Part shown: positions 20,029 to 29,415 of the stretch, one piece after another
Numbering within the stretch: the stretch's first letter is position 1
Layout of the letters: each line of letters starts with the position of its first letter
Source: Actinomycetes bacterium
GTDB taxonomy: Bacteria > Actinomycetota > Actinomycetes > Actinomycetales > Dermatophilaceae
Assembly (NCBI GenBank): GCA_029552065.1
Contig: JAKPEG010000117.1
Coordinates: 1 to 64,000 of the forward strand
DNA length: 64,000 nt
Reading direction: 5' to 3'
The notes under the pieces: model-generated
What the model was told of the DNA's origin: nothing
What the model saw: the letters and a program-made list of their open reading frames with translations, nothing else
The model's database searches: none
Made by a program: the position numbers and the translations under genes

Positions 20029-21324
20029 TCAGAGCAAGCCCTGGGCCTTGAGCATGAGGTAATGGTCGGCCAGGCGCGGAGGCAACTGGTCGGGCGGGGC
20101 GTCGATGACCGCCACACCCATCCTGCCCAGCAGCGCCGCCGTCCGGTCGCGCAGGGCGAGGGTGCGCTCGGCCGCTGCCGCGGCATAGGCCTCGACCGTC
20201 GTCGAGCGGGCGGCCGCCATGGCGGGCAACGCGGGATCGGCCACGGACGCGACGACGACCCGGTGGTGGCGGGTGAGCGTGGCGAGGGTGGGCAGCAGCG
20301 ACTCGTGGATCGCCGCCGGCTCGAGCGCAGTGAGCAGGACGACGAGGGAGCGCCGCCGGGACACGTCGGTGATCGCGCTCGCGAGGGTTGTCCACGAGGC
20401 CTCGAGCAGGGCCGGGTCGAGCGGGGCCATCGCCTGGACGAGCTCGCCGAGCAGCGTCGTGCGGTTGGCCGAGGCCGCGACCCGCGCGCGGATCCACCGG
20501 TCGCCGGCGAGGAAGTCGACCCGGTCGCCGGCACGCGACGCGAGGGCCGCGAGCAGCAGGGTCGCGTCCATGGCTGCGTCGAGGCGTGGCATGTCGCCGA
20601 TCCGGCCGGCGGAGGTCCGCGAGGTGTCGAGCATGAGGATGACCCGTCGGTCGCGCTCGGGCTGCCAGGTCCGCACGACGACGCTGCGCCTGCGGGCGGT
20701 GGCCCGCCAGTCGATCGAGCGCACGTCGTCACCGTCGACGTAGTCGCGCAGCGAGTCGAACTCCGTCCCCTGTCCTCGCGTGCGCACGGCCGAGCGGCCG
20801 TCGAGCTGGCGCAGCGAGGCCAACCGTGAGGGCAGGTGTTTGCGCGAGTCGAAGGGCGGCAGGGCGCGCACCGCTCCCGGAACCTCGAAGGCGCGCTGTC
20901 GCGCAGCCAGGCGCAGCGGGCCGAAGGAACGGACCGTCACCCGGTCGGCGAGCCGGTCGCCACGGCGAGTGGGCCGCAAGCGGGTCGTGAGCCGACGCCG
21001 CTCGCCGCCGGGGATGCGGACGGTATGCCGGTCTCCCGCCGGCCCCGCCGACGGTTGCCAGGCGTCGCGCAGGGCCCCGCGCAGGGTGCGTCCCGTGGGG
21101 TTGGTCACGAGGACCTGGGAGACCGTCGATTCCCCGAGCCGGATCGGTGCGATGGGGGAGCGCTCGAGGACGAGTCGCCCCGGCGGCAGGGCGAGGGCGA
21201 GGTCGAGCAGGACCAGGCCGAGGCAGACGAGCAGCCAGAGGAGCACGGTCCGTCGGGTCGGGTCCAGGACGACCGCGACCGCCCCCAGCCCGACGAGAAG
21301 GGGAAGACGCCCGGTCACCGCCAT
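20029..21324 (-). CDS. DUF58 family protein
   Basis: This 431-residue protein has two N-terminal hydrophobic helices (about residues 8-48), an immunoglobulin-like beta region, then the DUF58 core with the signature GTEFDSLRDYVDGDDVRSIDWRA near residue 195. A VWA-like fold follows (ILMLDTSRTS near 235, a metal-site-like DxS). DUF58 proteins work with MoxR ATPases. It is the last gene of the minus-strand operon 25152 to 20029. GGAG lies 6 bases before the ATG, and 12 bases separate it from MoxR. Confidence 0.9.
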   Translation of the reverse strand: MAVTGRLPLLVGLGAVAVVLDPTRRTVLLWLLVCLGLVLLDLALALPPGRLVLERSPIAPIRLGESTVSQVLVTNPTGRTLRGALRDAWQPSAGPAGDRHTVRIPGGERRRLTTRLRPTRRGDRLADRVTVRSFGPLRLAARQRAFEVPGAVRALPPFDSRKHLPSRLASLRQLDGRSAVRTRGQGTEFDSLRDYVDGDDVRSIDWRATARRRSVVVRTWQPERDRRVILMLDTSRTSAGRIGDMPRLDAAMDATLLLAALASRAGDRVDFLAGDRWIRARVAASANRTTLLGELVQAMAPLDPALLEASWTTLASAITDVSRRRSLVVLLTALEPAAIHESLLPTLATLTRHHRVVVASVADPALPAMAAARSTTVEAYAAAAAERTLALRDRTAALLGRMGVAVIDAPPDQLPPRLADHYLMLKAQGLL

Positions 21325-21336
21325 CGCGGGCTCCGA

Positions 21337-22313
<977 letters not shown>

Positions 22314-22317
<4 letters not shown>

Positions 22318-23438
22318 GTGCGGCGGATCTCCTTCTCCAGGGCCGCGAGGGTCGCGGCCAGGCCGAGCAGGTCTGCGTCGTTGCCGATCGGTGGCCCGTC
22401 GAGCAGCCACCCGACGTCGCCGACGGGGCGTCCGGTCGCGTGGGACACCGCGTCGACGAGCGCGACGGCGGGTGTGCCGGGTGGCAGCCCGAGGTATGCC
22501 GTGAGCCGCTTGCGGGTGGCGGCGCGCAGCACGGCGCCGGCCCGATGGGTGTCGCGGGCCTTGCGGTAGAGCCGCCCGCGGCTCTCGGTCGTCTCGGTCG
22601 CGCGGACGACGACGGGCAGCGGCTCGACGACGAGGCGGCCGAAACGGCGGGCCCGCCACCAGATGACCGCGGCCATGGTGAAGCCGCCCAGGACGAGCAT
22701 CGAGCCCCACCACACGGGGGTGAACGACTCGCGCTGCTGCGCGGCCGTCGGTGGGACGTCGCGCAGGTCGGGGACGTACCACACGAGCCGGCTCGAGTGG
22801 CCGACGGTGCGCAGGGCGACGGCGGCGTTGTCGGCCTCGTCGATGTGCTCGTTCGTCACGACGTCGGTGGACCCCACGAGCACGACCTCGCGCAGGCCGG
22901 GGGCCGAGGTGTCCAGGTGCACGGCGAAGCCGTCCGTGACGAAGCACTGGCTCGTCGACCGGGGGTCCCGATACTCGGACTGGGAACGGGACAGGTGCTC
23001 GCCGGCGCGGACGTCGGCGCTCGCGCACCCGCTCGTGAGGGTGTCCTGGGCACGCGCGGCGTCGCGGACGGTGACACCGGGGGTGAGCGTGCGCACGACG
23101 CGGCGGTCCGGGCGCACGAGCACGAGCCGCTGAGCCTCGCCCGCGAGGGTGCGCAGGGTGAGCAGGGTGGGGTCGCGCAGGTCCGAGGTATTGGTGACGA
23201 GCACGGTCGTGTCCGCGTCGATCGTGGTGCGTTCCAGGGCCGATTCGCCCTCGGCGACGATGACGTCCACGCCGTGCGTCGCGAGTACCCGGGCGAGAAC
23301 CTGTGCGCCGTTGAAGGTCGGGTTGGCCGGATGGTATGCCGCGGAGCTGCTCGGCGCCGGACCGCTCCACGTGAGCAGGGCGGCGGCACCGAGGACCGCT
23401 GCGACGACGGCGATCCACTGCCACACGCGCGGCTTCAC
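22314..23438 (-). CDS. DUF4350 domain membrane protein
   Basis: This 374-residue protein has an N-terminal helix (about residues 7-25), an extracytoplasmic domain of about 230 residues with the DUF4350 pattern (NPTFNGAQVLARVLATHGVDV near 38, TTVLVTNTSDL near 80), a second helix near residue 245-262, and a cytoplasmic tail. Both Cys-containing segments (GCAS, QCFV) lie outside the membrane and could form a disulphide. The GTG at 23438 overlaps the upstream DUF4129 stop. It is part of the MoxR operon; biochemical role unknown. Confidence 0.8.
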
Positions 23439-24085
23439 GGAGTGACCCCGGTGAGCACCGGCTTCGCGGACCGCAGTGCCGTGGCGAGCGCGGCGACCTC
23501 GCGCGCGTCGGCCTCGCTCGCGGCATACCGGCCGTAGCGGACCGCGTCGAACAGGTCCATCGCCGGGGCGATGCGTGCGGCGTGGTCGGGGAACACCGGG
23601 GCGAGCTGTCCACCGACCTCGTGTGCGGTAAGGGATGGGGCCTCGGTGAGCAGCGTGCGGTCGGCCGCCTCGCGGGCGATCGCCCGGGTGAACTCGACGA
23701 CGGCGTCACCCCAGCGGCGCTCCCGCAGGGCCGCCTCCCCACGGTCGCGGAACTGCACGGCCGACAGGTCGAGGTCGCCGAGCACGGACTCACCGCTCTG
23801 GACCGTATGCCGTTCGGCCCGGATCCGGGTGAGCAGGAGGGCGAGCAGCCCCAGGACGAGGGCGACGACGAGCGCGGTGACGATCGGGCTCACGCCGGGG
23901 ACGGAACCCGCGGACGGGCCGCCGCCGAAGAGCCGCTGGAAGAGATCCTCGAGCCACTGCATGATCCGCTGGAACAGCGAACGCCCGTCGTAGTAGTCGT
24001 CCTTGCCGAGTTCCTCGCTCACCCAACGGCGGGCCGTCTCGCCGTCGGGGTCCAGGTCGACCGGTAGCCGCACGGGCCAGGTCAT
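23435..24085 (-). CDS. DUF4129 membrane protein
   Basis: This 216-residue protein has a soluble N-terminus with LDPDGETARRWVSEELGKDDY near residue 10, one strong helix near residues 72-92, then the DUF4129 domain (FRDRGEAALRERRWGDAVVEFTRAIAREAADR near 120). The same domain is seen in the operon at the left edge. ATG 24085 overlaps the previous gene's stop (ATGA), so the longer ORF in the track is an artefact. It is probably the membrane partner of the MoxR/DUF58 pair. Confidence 0.85.
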   Translation of the reverse strand: MTWPVRLPVDLDPDGETARRWVSEELGKDDYYDGRSLFQRIMQWLEDLFQRLFGGGPSAGSVPGVSPIVTALVVALVLGLLALLLTRIRAERHTVQSGESVLGDLDLSAVQFRDRGEAALRERRWGDAVVEFTRAIAREAADRTLLTEAPSLTAHEVGGQLAPVFPDHAARIAPAMDLFDAVRYGRYAASEADAREVAALATALRSAKPVLTGVTP

Positions 24086-25152
24086 GAGCCCACCTGGGTC
24101 TCGGAGGCGGCCGACCGCAGCAGGACGAGGTCGAAGCCCTCGGCGCGCATCCGTGCGTCGATGTGGCGCAGCACGGCGACGCCGGCGACGACGGGAGTGA
24201 CGAGGATCGCCGAGCCGAGCGAGGCGAGGGTGAAGTCGAAGGTCGAGGCGATGTCGCGCACGACTCGGCTCGGCTCGAAGAGGCCGACGAGCAGGTTGTA
24301 GGCGAGCCACTGGGGCAGTTGGAGGACCCAGAAGACGACGACCCCGATGACCGAGGCGAGGGCGAAGGTGCCTCCCGTGCTCCAGGCGCGCCCACGCGAG
24401 AGGGCCCAGGAGCGGCGCAGCGCGGCGACCGGGCCGAGGTTTTCGACGACCGCCGCGGGCCCGCTGAGCAGCCAGCGGGGCAGCAGGACGAGGTCGACGG
24501 CCACCGCGACGAGGGTGAGCAGCGCCCCGGCGATGAGGATGGCCGGGACCGGTGCCCGGTTGAGCGCGGCGAGAACGCCGACGAGGACGAGCCACGGGAG
24601 CACGAGCGCGGTGAGCAGCAGCGCCTGCGAACCGGCCAGGGCCCAGAATCGTGGCCGGACCACCGCCCACACGTGGGCGAGGTCGGGCCGGTGGCCGAGC
24701 AGCGCTTGCGCACCGAGCGGGGCGAGCACCCCGGCGAGCAGGAGCACCGCGTATGCCGTGCCCCCCACCCCGAGCAGCGCCGCCCACGAGCGGGCGTCGA
24801 TGACGGTGGCGACGCCGGTCGAACGCATCCAGGATCCGGCTGCGGACAGCGAGACGAGGAGCACCGCAGGGACGGCCGTGGCCGCGTTGACGAGGGCCGA
24901 GGCTCCCAGGGCGGTGCGGGCGTTGCGGCGGACGAGCTTCGCGGCCCCGTCGAGGACGTCGGACACCCCGAGCGGGTGCAGCGGGACGATCCCGGGCCGG
25001 GCGGAGCGGGTGACGGCATACCGACGCCGGTCGGGCTGCCCGGGTGTGCTGGCGAGCCCGCGGACGGAGCCGAGGCCGCCGGGAGGCAGGTAGCTGGCGC
25101 GCCGGCGCGGCAGGCCCTCGGGCGCGCCCGGCGGCGGTCCGAAGTCGCTCAC
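24082..25152 (-). CDS. polytopic membrane protein, GDPD-membrane-domain-like
   Basis: This 356-residue protein has a proline- and arginine-rich soluble N-terminus of about 55 residues, then about six hydrophobic helices. The pattern RPGIVPLHPLGVSDVLDGAAKLVRRNARTAL resembles the membrane domain found on some glycerophosphodiester phosphodiesterases; no catalytic phosphodiesterase domain is present. The GTG at 25152 follows AGGGGG by about 6 bases and is the first gene of the MoxR operon. TAGCGT about 40 bases upstream is a possible -10. Confidence 0.75.
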   Translation of the reverse strand: MSDFGPPPGAPEGLPRRRASYLPPGGLGSVRGLASTPGQPDRRRYAVTRSARPGIVPLHPLGVSDVLDGAAKLVRRNARTALGASALVNAATAVPAVLLVSLSAAGSWMRSTGVATVIDARSWAALLGVGGTAYAVLLLAGVLAPLGAQALLGHRPDLAHVWAVVRPRFWALAGSQALLLTALVLPWLVLVGVLAALNRAPVPAILIAGALLTLVAVAVDLVLLPRWLLSGPAAVVENLGPVAALRRSWALSRGRAWSTGGTFALASVIGVVVFWVLQLPQWLAYNLLVGLFEPSRVVRDIASTFDFTLASLGSAILVTPVVAGVAVLRHIDARMRAEGFDLVLLRSAASETQVGS

Positions 25153-25171
25153 GTGTGCCCCCTGTCGCGCG

Positions 25172-25798
25172 TCAGGCTGGTCCCGACGCTATCAGGCGAG
25201 CCGCGGCGCGCTCGGCCGTCCGCGGGTGCCGACACGGGGCGCCGAGCGACGCGGCCCGCGCGACGATGGCCGGTTCGCGCCGGGCGAGCTCCCAGCCGCG
25301 GCGCAGCAGCACCCGCGGGGGTTTGCGCCGCTCGCGCAGGTCCCGGGCGAGTCGTCGGACGAAGGTGCGCCACCGTCCCTGGCTCACGCAGAAGGCCGCG
25401 GCGAGCAAACCCCGGGTGGCGAGGGCGGGGACGATCTCGGCACCGAAGATGCCCTCGGCCACGACGAGGTCGCCCGGGCGCGCCGTGACGACCGACGTGC
25501 CGGTCGCCCGCGAGAGCCCGATGTCATAGCTCGGGACCGCGGTCTGCCCGGCCGTGACGAGTTCGGCGAGTGCCTGGAGCGCGGCCTCGGCGCGCCACGA
25601 GCGCGGGTCGTCCCAGTCGGGCAACCGGTGACCTCCGCCGAGGTCGACGATCGGCAGGTCCGGGTCGCCCGCGTCGCGGTAGAAGTCGTCCAGGCGCACC
25701 ACCGGCCAGCCGTATGCCGTGTGCAGTCGATGCGCCAACCGCGACTTGCCCGCCCCGGAGGGCCCGGCGAGGACGACGACCCGCCCGTCCGTGGTCAC
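25172..25798 (-). CDS. uridine-kinase-like P-loop protein
   Basis: This 208-residue P-loop kinase has Walker A GPSGAGKSRLAHRL near residue 12 and the uridine/cytidine-kinase-like VVRLDDFYRDAGDPDLP near 35, followed by WDDPRSW and VVAEGIFGAE. Uridine kinase makes UMP from uridine. The GTG at 25798 is 2 bases beyond the stop of the short aldehyde dehydrogenase gene, so it is the last gene of that operon; the surrounding nucleoside genes support the assignment. The C-terminal 60 residues are Arg/Ala-rich and not conserved in my memory of Udk. Another small-molecule kinase is possible. Confidence 0.75.
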   Translation of the reverse strand: MTTDGRVVVLAGPSGAGKSRLAHRLHTAYGWPVVRLDDFYRDAGDPDLPIVDLGGGHRLPDWDDPRSWRAEAALQALAELVTAGQTAVPSYDIGLSRATGTSVVTARPGDLVVAEGIFGAEIVPALATRGLLAAAFCVSQGRWRTFVRRLARDLRERRKPPRVLLRRGWELARREPAIVARAASLGAPCRHPRTAERAAARLIASGPA

Positions 25799-25800
25799 CC

Positions 25801-26739
25801 TCAGATGCCCTTGGGATGCCAGACGGTCTTGGTCTCGAGGAAGGCAGTCATCCGGCCCAGGCCCGGCTCGGCGGTCCAGTCGGGCTCGATCGCGGCCGGG
25901 CCCGTGCCGGCGGGGCGCAACACCCGGGTCACCGAGTCGGCCGCCGCGCGTTCGAGCGCCCCCCAGTCGACGCCTGGCGCGTCGGCGGCACCGGTGAGGT
26001 CGAGCGCGTCGACGTCGCGGTGGGAGGCGAGCCACGGGGCGACCTCGGCGGTGCGGGCGGTGAGCAGGTTGACGACGCCGCCGGGTAGGTCGGAGGTGGC
26101 CAGGCATTCGGCGAGGTCGACCGCGGGCAGGGGGCGGCGCTCGCTCGCGAGGACGACGCACGTGTTGCCCGAGACGATGACCGGGGCGATGACCGACGCG
26201 AGGCCGAGCAGCGAACTGCCTTGCGGGGCAAGGACGGCCACGACACCGGTCGGTTCGGGCACGGACAGGTCGAAATAGGGCCCGGCCACGGGGTTGAGCC
26301 CACCCAGGACCTGGGGGAGCTTGTCGGACCACCCGGCATACCAGACCCAGCGGTCGATGGTGGCCTCGACCACCCGGCGCGCCTGCGCGGTGGTGAGCCC
26401 CTCGGCGGCGGCCACGCCGTCGGCGAACTGGGCGGCCCGGCCCTGCATGACCTCGGCGACGCGGTAGAGGACCTGCCCCCGGTTGTATGCCGTCGCCCCG
26501 CTCCACCCGGCGACGGCGGCACGCGCCGCGACGACGGCGTCCCGGGCGTCCTTGCGGGAAGCCTGGGCCACGTTGGCGAGGAAGTCCCCGACAGTGTCGC
26601 CGGTGGCTGTGGATCCACGGCGGGGGGCCGTGCCGGCGTGAGGTGCTGCGTGCACGGCATACACCCGGCCGGACTCGCTGCGCGGGAATTTGCCGCCCAC
26701 GTAGAGCTTGGCGGTCTTGCGGACCTCGAGGTGGCTCAC
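25801..26739 (-). CDS. short aldehyde dehydrogenase homologue without catalytic half
   Basis: This 312-residue protein aligns with the N-terminal, cofactor-binding half of aldehyde dehydrogenases (KLYVGGKFPRSESGRVY near residue 12, GVVAVLAPQGSSLLGLA near 165, SGNTCVVLASERRPLP near 190). It then ends in LETKTVWHPKGI. The region holding the catalytic Glu (LGGK) and nucleophile Cys is absent. The GTG at 26739 overlaps the stop of the full-length enzyme by 4 bases. The frame is clean, with normal codon use, so this looks like a stable short form rather than a recent break. I infer a regulatory or structural partner of the upstream enzyme. Confidence 0.8.
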   Translation of the reverse strand: MSHLEVRKTAKLYVGGKFPRSESGRVYAVHAAPHAGTAPRRGSTATGDTVGDFLANVAQASRKDARDAVVAARAAVAGWSGATAYNRGQVLYRVAEVMQGRAAQFADGVAAAEGLTTAQARRVVEATIDRWVWYAGWSDKLPQVLGGLNPVAGPYFDLSVPEPTGVVAVLAPQGSSLLGLASVIAPVIVSGNTCVVLASERRPLPAVDLAECLATSDLPGGVVNLLTARTAEVAPWLASHRDVDALDLTGAADAPGVDWGALERAAADSVTRVLRPAGTGPAAIEPDWTAEPGLGRMTAFLETKTVWHPKGI

Positions 26740-28193
26740 GCGCCCACCTCGCTCGCGACATAGGCGGCGAGGCCGTGGCGGCCGCCCTCCCGGCCGTAGC
26801 CGGACTCCTTGTAGCCCCCGAACGGCGAGGTGGGGTCGAACCGGTTGAAGGTATTGGCCCAGACGACCCCGGCGCGCAGTCGGTCGGCCGTCCACAGCAC
26901 GCGAGAGCCCTTCTCCGACCAGATGCCGGCCGAGAGACCGTAGGGGGTGTTGTTGGCCTTGGCGACCGCCTCGGCGGGGGTGCGGAAGGTGAGCACGGAC
27001 AGCACCGGTCCGAAGACCTCCTCCTGGGCGATCCGGTGGCTCTGGGCGACACCGGTGAAGACCGTCGGCGGGAACCAATAGCCGCGAGAAGACAATTCGC
27101 AGGCCGGCGACCATCGGTTGGCGCCCTCCGCCTCGCCGGCGTCGGCGAGCTCGCGGATCTTCTCGAGCTGGGCGGCCGAGTTGATCGCGCCGAGGTCGGT
27201 GTTCTTGTCCATCGGGTCGCCGACCCGCAGGGTCGCGAGACGGCGCTGCAGCCGGCGGACGAGGTCGTCGTGGATCGACTCCTGCACGAGCAACCGGGAG
27301 CCGGCGCAGCATACGTGCCCCTGGTTGAAGAAGATCCCGTCGACGATTCCCTCGACGGCCTGGTCGAGGGCGGCGTCCGCGTAGACGATGTTGGCGGCCT
27401 TGCCGCCGAGCTCGAGGGTGAGCCGGGTGCGCGTGCCGGCGACGGCTCGGGCGATGAGCTTGCCGACCTCGGTCGAGCCGGTGAAGGCGATCTTGTCGAC
27501 ACCGGGATGCTCGACGAGCGCCTGCCCGGTCGGGCCGGCGCCGGTGACGATGTTGACGACCCCCGGGGGCAGCCCGGCCTGTTCGCATACCTCGGCGAAG
27601 AGCAGCGCCGTGAGCGGCGTGGTCTCGGCGGGCTTGAGGACGACGGTGTTGCCGCAGGCGAGGGCGGGGGCGATCTTCCAGGCGAGCATGAGCAGCGGGA
27701 AGTTCCACGGGATGATCTGGCCGACCACCCCGAGCGGGCGCGGCGGGTCGGCGGGGGAGCCGCCGAGGCCGGCATAGCCGAGCTTGTCCGCCCACCCCGC
27801 GTGGTAGAAGAAGTGCGCGGCCGCGAGCGGCACGTCGACGTCGCGGCTCTCCTTGATCGGCTTGCCGTTGTCGAGGGTCTCGAGCACGGCGAACTCGCGG
27901 GAGCGCTCCTGGAGGATTCGGGCGATGCGGAAGAGCCACTTGCCCCGGTCGCGTCCCGAGGTGCGGCTCCACACCCGGGTGTATGCCGTGCGCGCCGCCT
28001 TCACCGCCCGGTCGACGTCGGCGGCGTCGGCCTCGGCGACCTCGGCGAGGACCTCCTCGGTGGCCGGGTTGACCGTCTTGAACGGTGTGCCGTGGCCCTC
28101 GACGAAGGCGCCGCCCACGAACAGCCCGTAGCTCGGCCGGATGTCGACGATCGCTCGCGACTCAGGGGCCGGTGCGTAGTCGAACCGTGGCAT
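26736..28193 (-). CDS. aldehyde dehydrogenase, full length
   Basis: This 485-residue NAD-dependent enzyme has all family elements: GQIIPWNFPLLMLAWK near residue 158, KPAETTPL, FTGSTEVG, the general-base Glu in LELGGKAANIV near 260, and the nucleophile Cys 295 in GHVCCAGSR. It is the first gene of a three-gene minus-strand unit with the short homologue and the uridine-kinase-like gene. Strong GGAGAGGAAG precedes the ATG. deoC lies about 1.2 kb away on the same strand and yields acetaldehyde, so acetaldehyde oxidation is a sensible but untested guess; betaine aldehyde or other substrates are possible. Confidence 0.9.
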   Translation of the reverse strand: MPRFDYAPAPESRAIVDIRPSYGLFVGGAFVEGHGTPFKTVNPATEEVLAEVAEADAADVDRAVKAARTAYTRVWSRTSGRDRGKWLFRIARILQERSREFAVLETLDNGKPIKESRDVDVPLAAAHFFYHAGWADKLGYAGLGGSPADPPRPLGVVGQIIPWNFPLLMLAWKIAPALACGNTVVLKPAETTPLTALLFAEVCEQAGLPPGVVNIVTGAGPTGQALVEHPGVDKIAFTGSTEVGKLIARAVAGTRTRLTLELGGKAANIVYADAALDQAVEGIVDGIFFNQGHVCCAGSRLLVQESIHDDLVRRLQRRLATLRVGDPMDKNTDLGAINSAAQLEKIRELADAGEAEGANRWSPACELSSRGYWFPPTVFTGVAQSHRIAQEEVFGPVLSVLTFRTPAEAVAKANNTPYGLSAGIWSEKGSRVLWTADRLRAGVVWANTFNRFDPTSPFGGYKESGYGREGGRHGLAAYVASEVGA

Positions 28194-28304
28194 GTCTTCC
28201 TCTCCGCTGGGGACTGTTCGTCGCCACCCGGGTCCCTGTCCGCGCCGACCGGTGGCCGCTGACCGATCATGCTACGGCTGTGGGGTCGGCACGCGACGAC
28301 GCCG

Positions 28305-28322
28305 GGTCCGATTGGTCCGATT
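28305..28322. repeat. 9-bp tandem direct repeat GGTCCGATT x2
   Basis: GGTCCGATTGGTCCGATT lies in the 231-base gap between the aldehyde dehydrogenase (minus) and the ParB-like gene (plus). TAGCAT on the minus strand (28274-28269) may be a -10 for the former. The repeat could be an operator. Confidence 0.4.
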
Positions 28323-28424
28323 CCGCCCATCCGGGGCCCTCGTCGTGCGACGCTGGTGATTCGTTCGCCGGTGCTCGACCCCCCGTGCGCCGGATCAGGG
28401 GCCGATCCGCAAGGGAGTGCTCTC

Positions 28425-29192
28425 GTGCCATTGGAGTTCCTGCCCAGTCTCGACACCGACAGCCCGCAGGGGACTATCGGGCGGCTCACCCTCGCCCAAC
28501 TCAAGCCGACCCAGAACGCCGTCGGCATGGACGAGGTCCGCGCCAAGGCCGACAAGATCGCCGCGATGGACGACAAGAAGCTGTCGGACTACCTGCTCCA
28601 ACGCGCGATCCCGGTCGTCATCGGCAACCCACCCGACGACTCGACTCCGGATGTCGATGCCTCGACGACCACCGGAGCCGCCGCGCCGGCGTGCTTCTAC
28701 CTCGTGGACCACCACCATCTCGCCGCTGCGCTGTGGATGGCCTTCGGGGACCTGTCCACGTCGGTCTTCGCCGAGGTCCGGCGCAACTGGCTGCCGCTCA
28801 CCGGGAAGCGCTTCTGGAAGGCGCTGGTGAACAACGCCTGGCTCTATCCCTTCGACGGTCTGGGCGCCGGCCCGCTTCCCCCCGACGTTCTGGCGCCGTC
28901 GGTGACCGACCTGCAGAACGATCTCTACCGCAGCCTCGCCTGGGTCGTGCGGGAGGAATACGGCTTCGTCAAGGACCCGCAGAACCCGACCTTCGCCGAA
29001 TTCCGCTGGGCGGCCTTCTTCCGCGAGCGGGTCCTCTTCGACGCCCAGCTCGCCGCGAGCAAGGACCCGATGGCGCTCACCCTCGCCGACATCGAACGCG
29101 ACGACCCGGACGACTATGCCGCGCAGCTCGCCTTCGCCCGGTTCCTCGCCACGAGCCCAGCGGCGGCCGGCCTGCCGGGCTTCGTCGGCTGA
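28425..29192 (+). CDS. ParB-like nuclease-domain protein (ParBc_2 type)
   Basis: This 255-residue protein matches the family of solitary ParB/Srx-like proteins: RLTLAQLKPTQNAVGMDEV near residue 20, AIPVVIG near 63, and FYLVDHHHLAAALWMAF near 93. Unlike plasmid or chromosome ParB, it has no ParA partner and no recognisable HTH domain. Function is unknown. The GTG at 28425 follows AAGGGAG by 7 bases, a strong ribosome site, and the track start at 28269 is too early. Its stop codon abuts a 17-bp tandem repeat and a palindromic array. Isolated between divergent and convergent metabolic genes, it may be a transferred gene. Confidence 0.8.
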   Translation: MPLEFLPSLDTDSPQGTIGRLTLAQLKPTQNAVGMDEVRAKADKIAAMDDKKLSDYLLQRAIPVVIGNPPDDSTPDVDASTTTGAAAPACFYLVDHHHLAAALWMAFGDLSTSVFAEVRRNWLPLTGKRFWKALVNNAWLYPFDGLGAGPLPPDVLAPSVTDLQNDLYRSLAWVVREEYGFVKDPQNPTFAEFRWAAFFRERVLFDAQLAASKDPMALTLADIERDDPDDYAAQLAFARFLATSPAAAGLPGFVG

Positions 29193-29238
29193 ACCCTCCT
29201 CCCCGCCGAACCCTCCTCCCCGCCGAACCCTCCCTCCC
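29191..29238. repeat. 17-bp tandem repeat, 2.8 copies
   Basis: GAACCCTCCTCCCCGCC occurs at 29191-29207 and 29208-29224, with a partial third copy at 29225-29238. The array begins inside the TGA stop codon of the ParB-like gene. It is a possible VNTR. Confidence 0.85.
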
Positions 29239-29243
29239 TTGGT

Positions 29244-29324
29244 GGAGTAAGCGCTTGAGTGTGCAGTTTTCGCGCAACTCAAGGCCTTGATCACGGTATT
29301 TCTGACCACTCAAGCGCTTACTCC
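29244..29324. repeat. 81-bp palindromic element with three phased boxes
   Basis: GGAGTAAGCGCTTGAGTG at 29244-29261 is repeated in exact inverse at 29307-29324. The central palindrome TCAAGGCCTTGA (29279-29290) sits midway. All three carry ACTCAAGSSCTT, with box centres at 29252.5, 29284.5 and 29315.5. The element is much richer in A and T than its flanks and lies between convergent 3' ends. Confidence 0.85.
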
Positions 29325-29415
29325 GGTGAGGGGGTGGAGGGTGGGGGTCCTGCCGGCGCCGGGAGATCGCCGCCTGGGGACACCGTGACCCGCTCGCACG
29401 TGGGCCGGGTTCCGG

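Noticed and set aside
25172-27775. 867-residue ORF containing the uridine-kinase-like protein
   Set aside because: Only the last 208 codons are real; the rest is a shadow of both aldehyde dehydrogenase genes.
29321-29350. G-quadruplex candidate in a G-rich run
   Set aside because: Only three tracts of three or more G are present; the fourth needs splitting a run, so support is weak.
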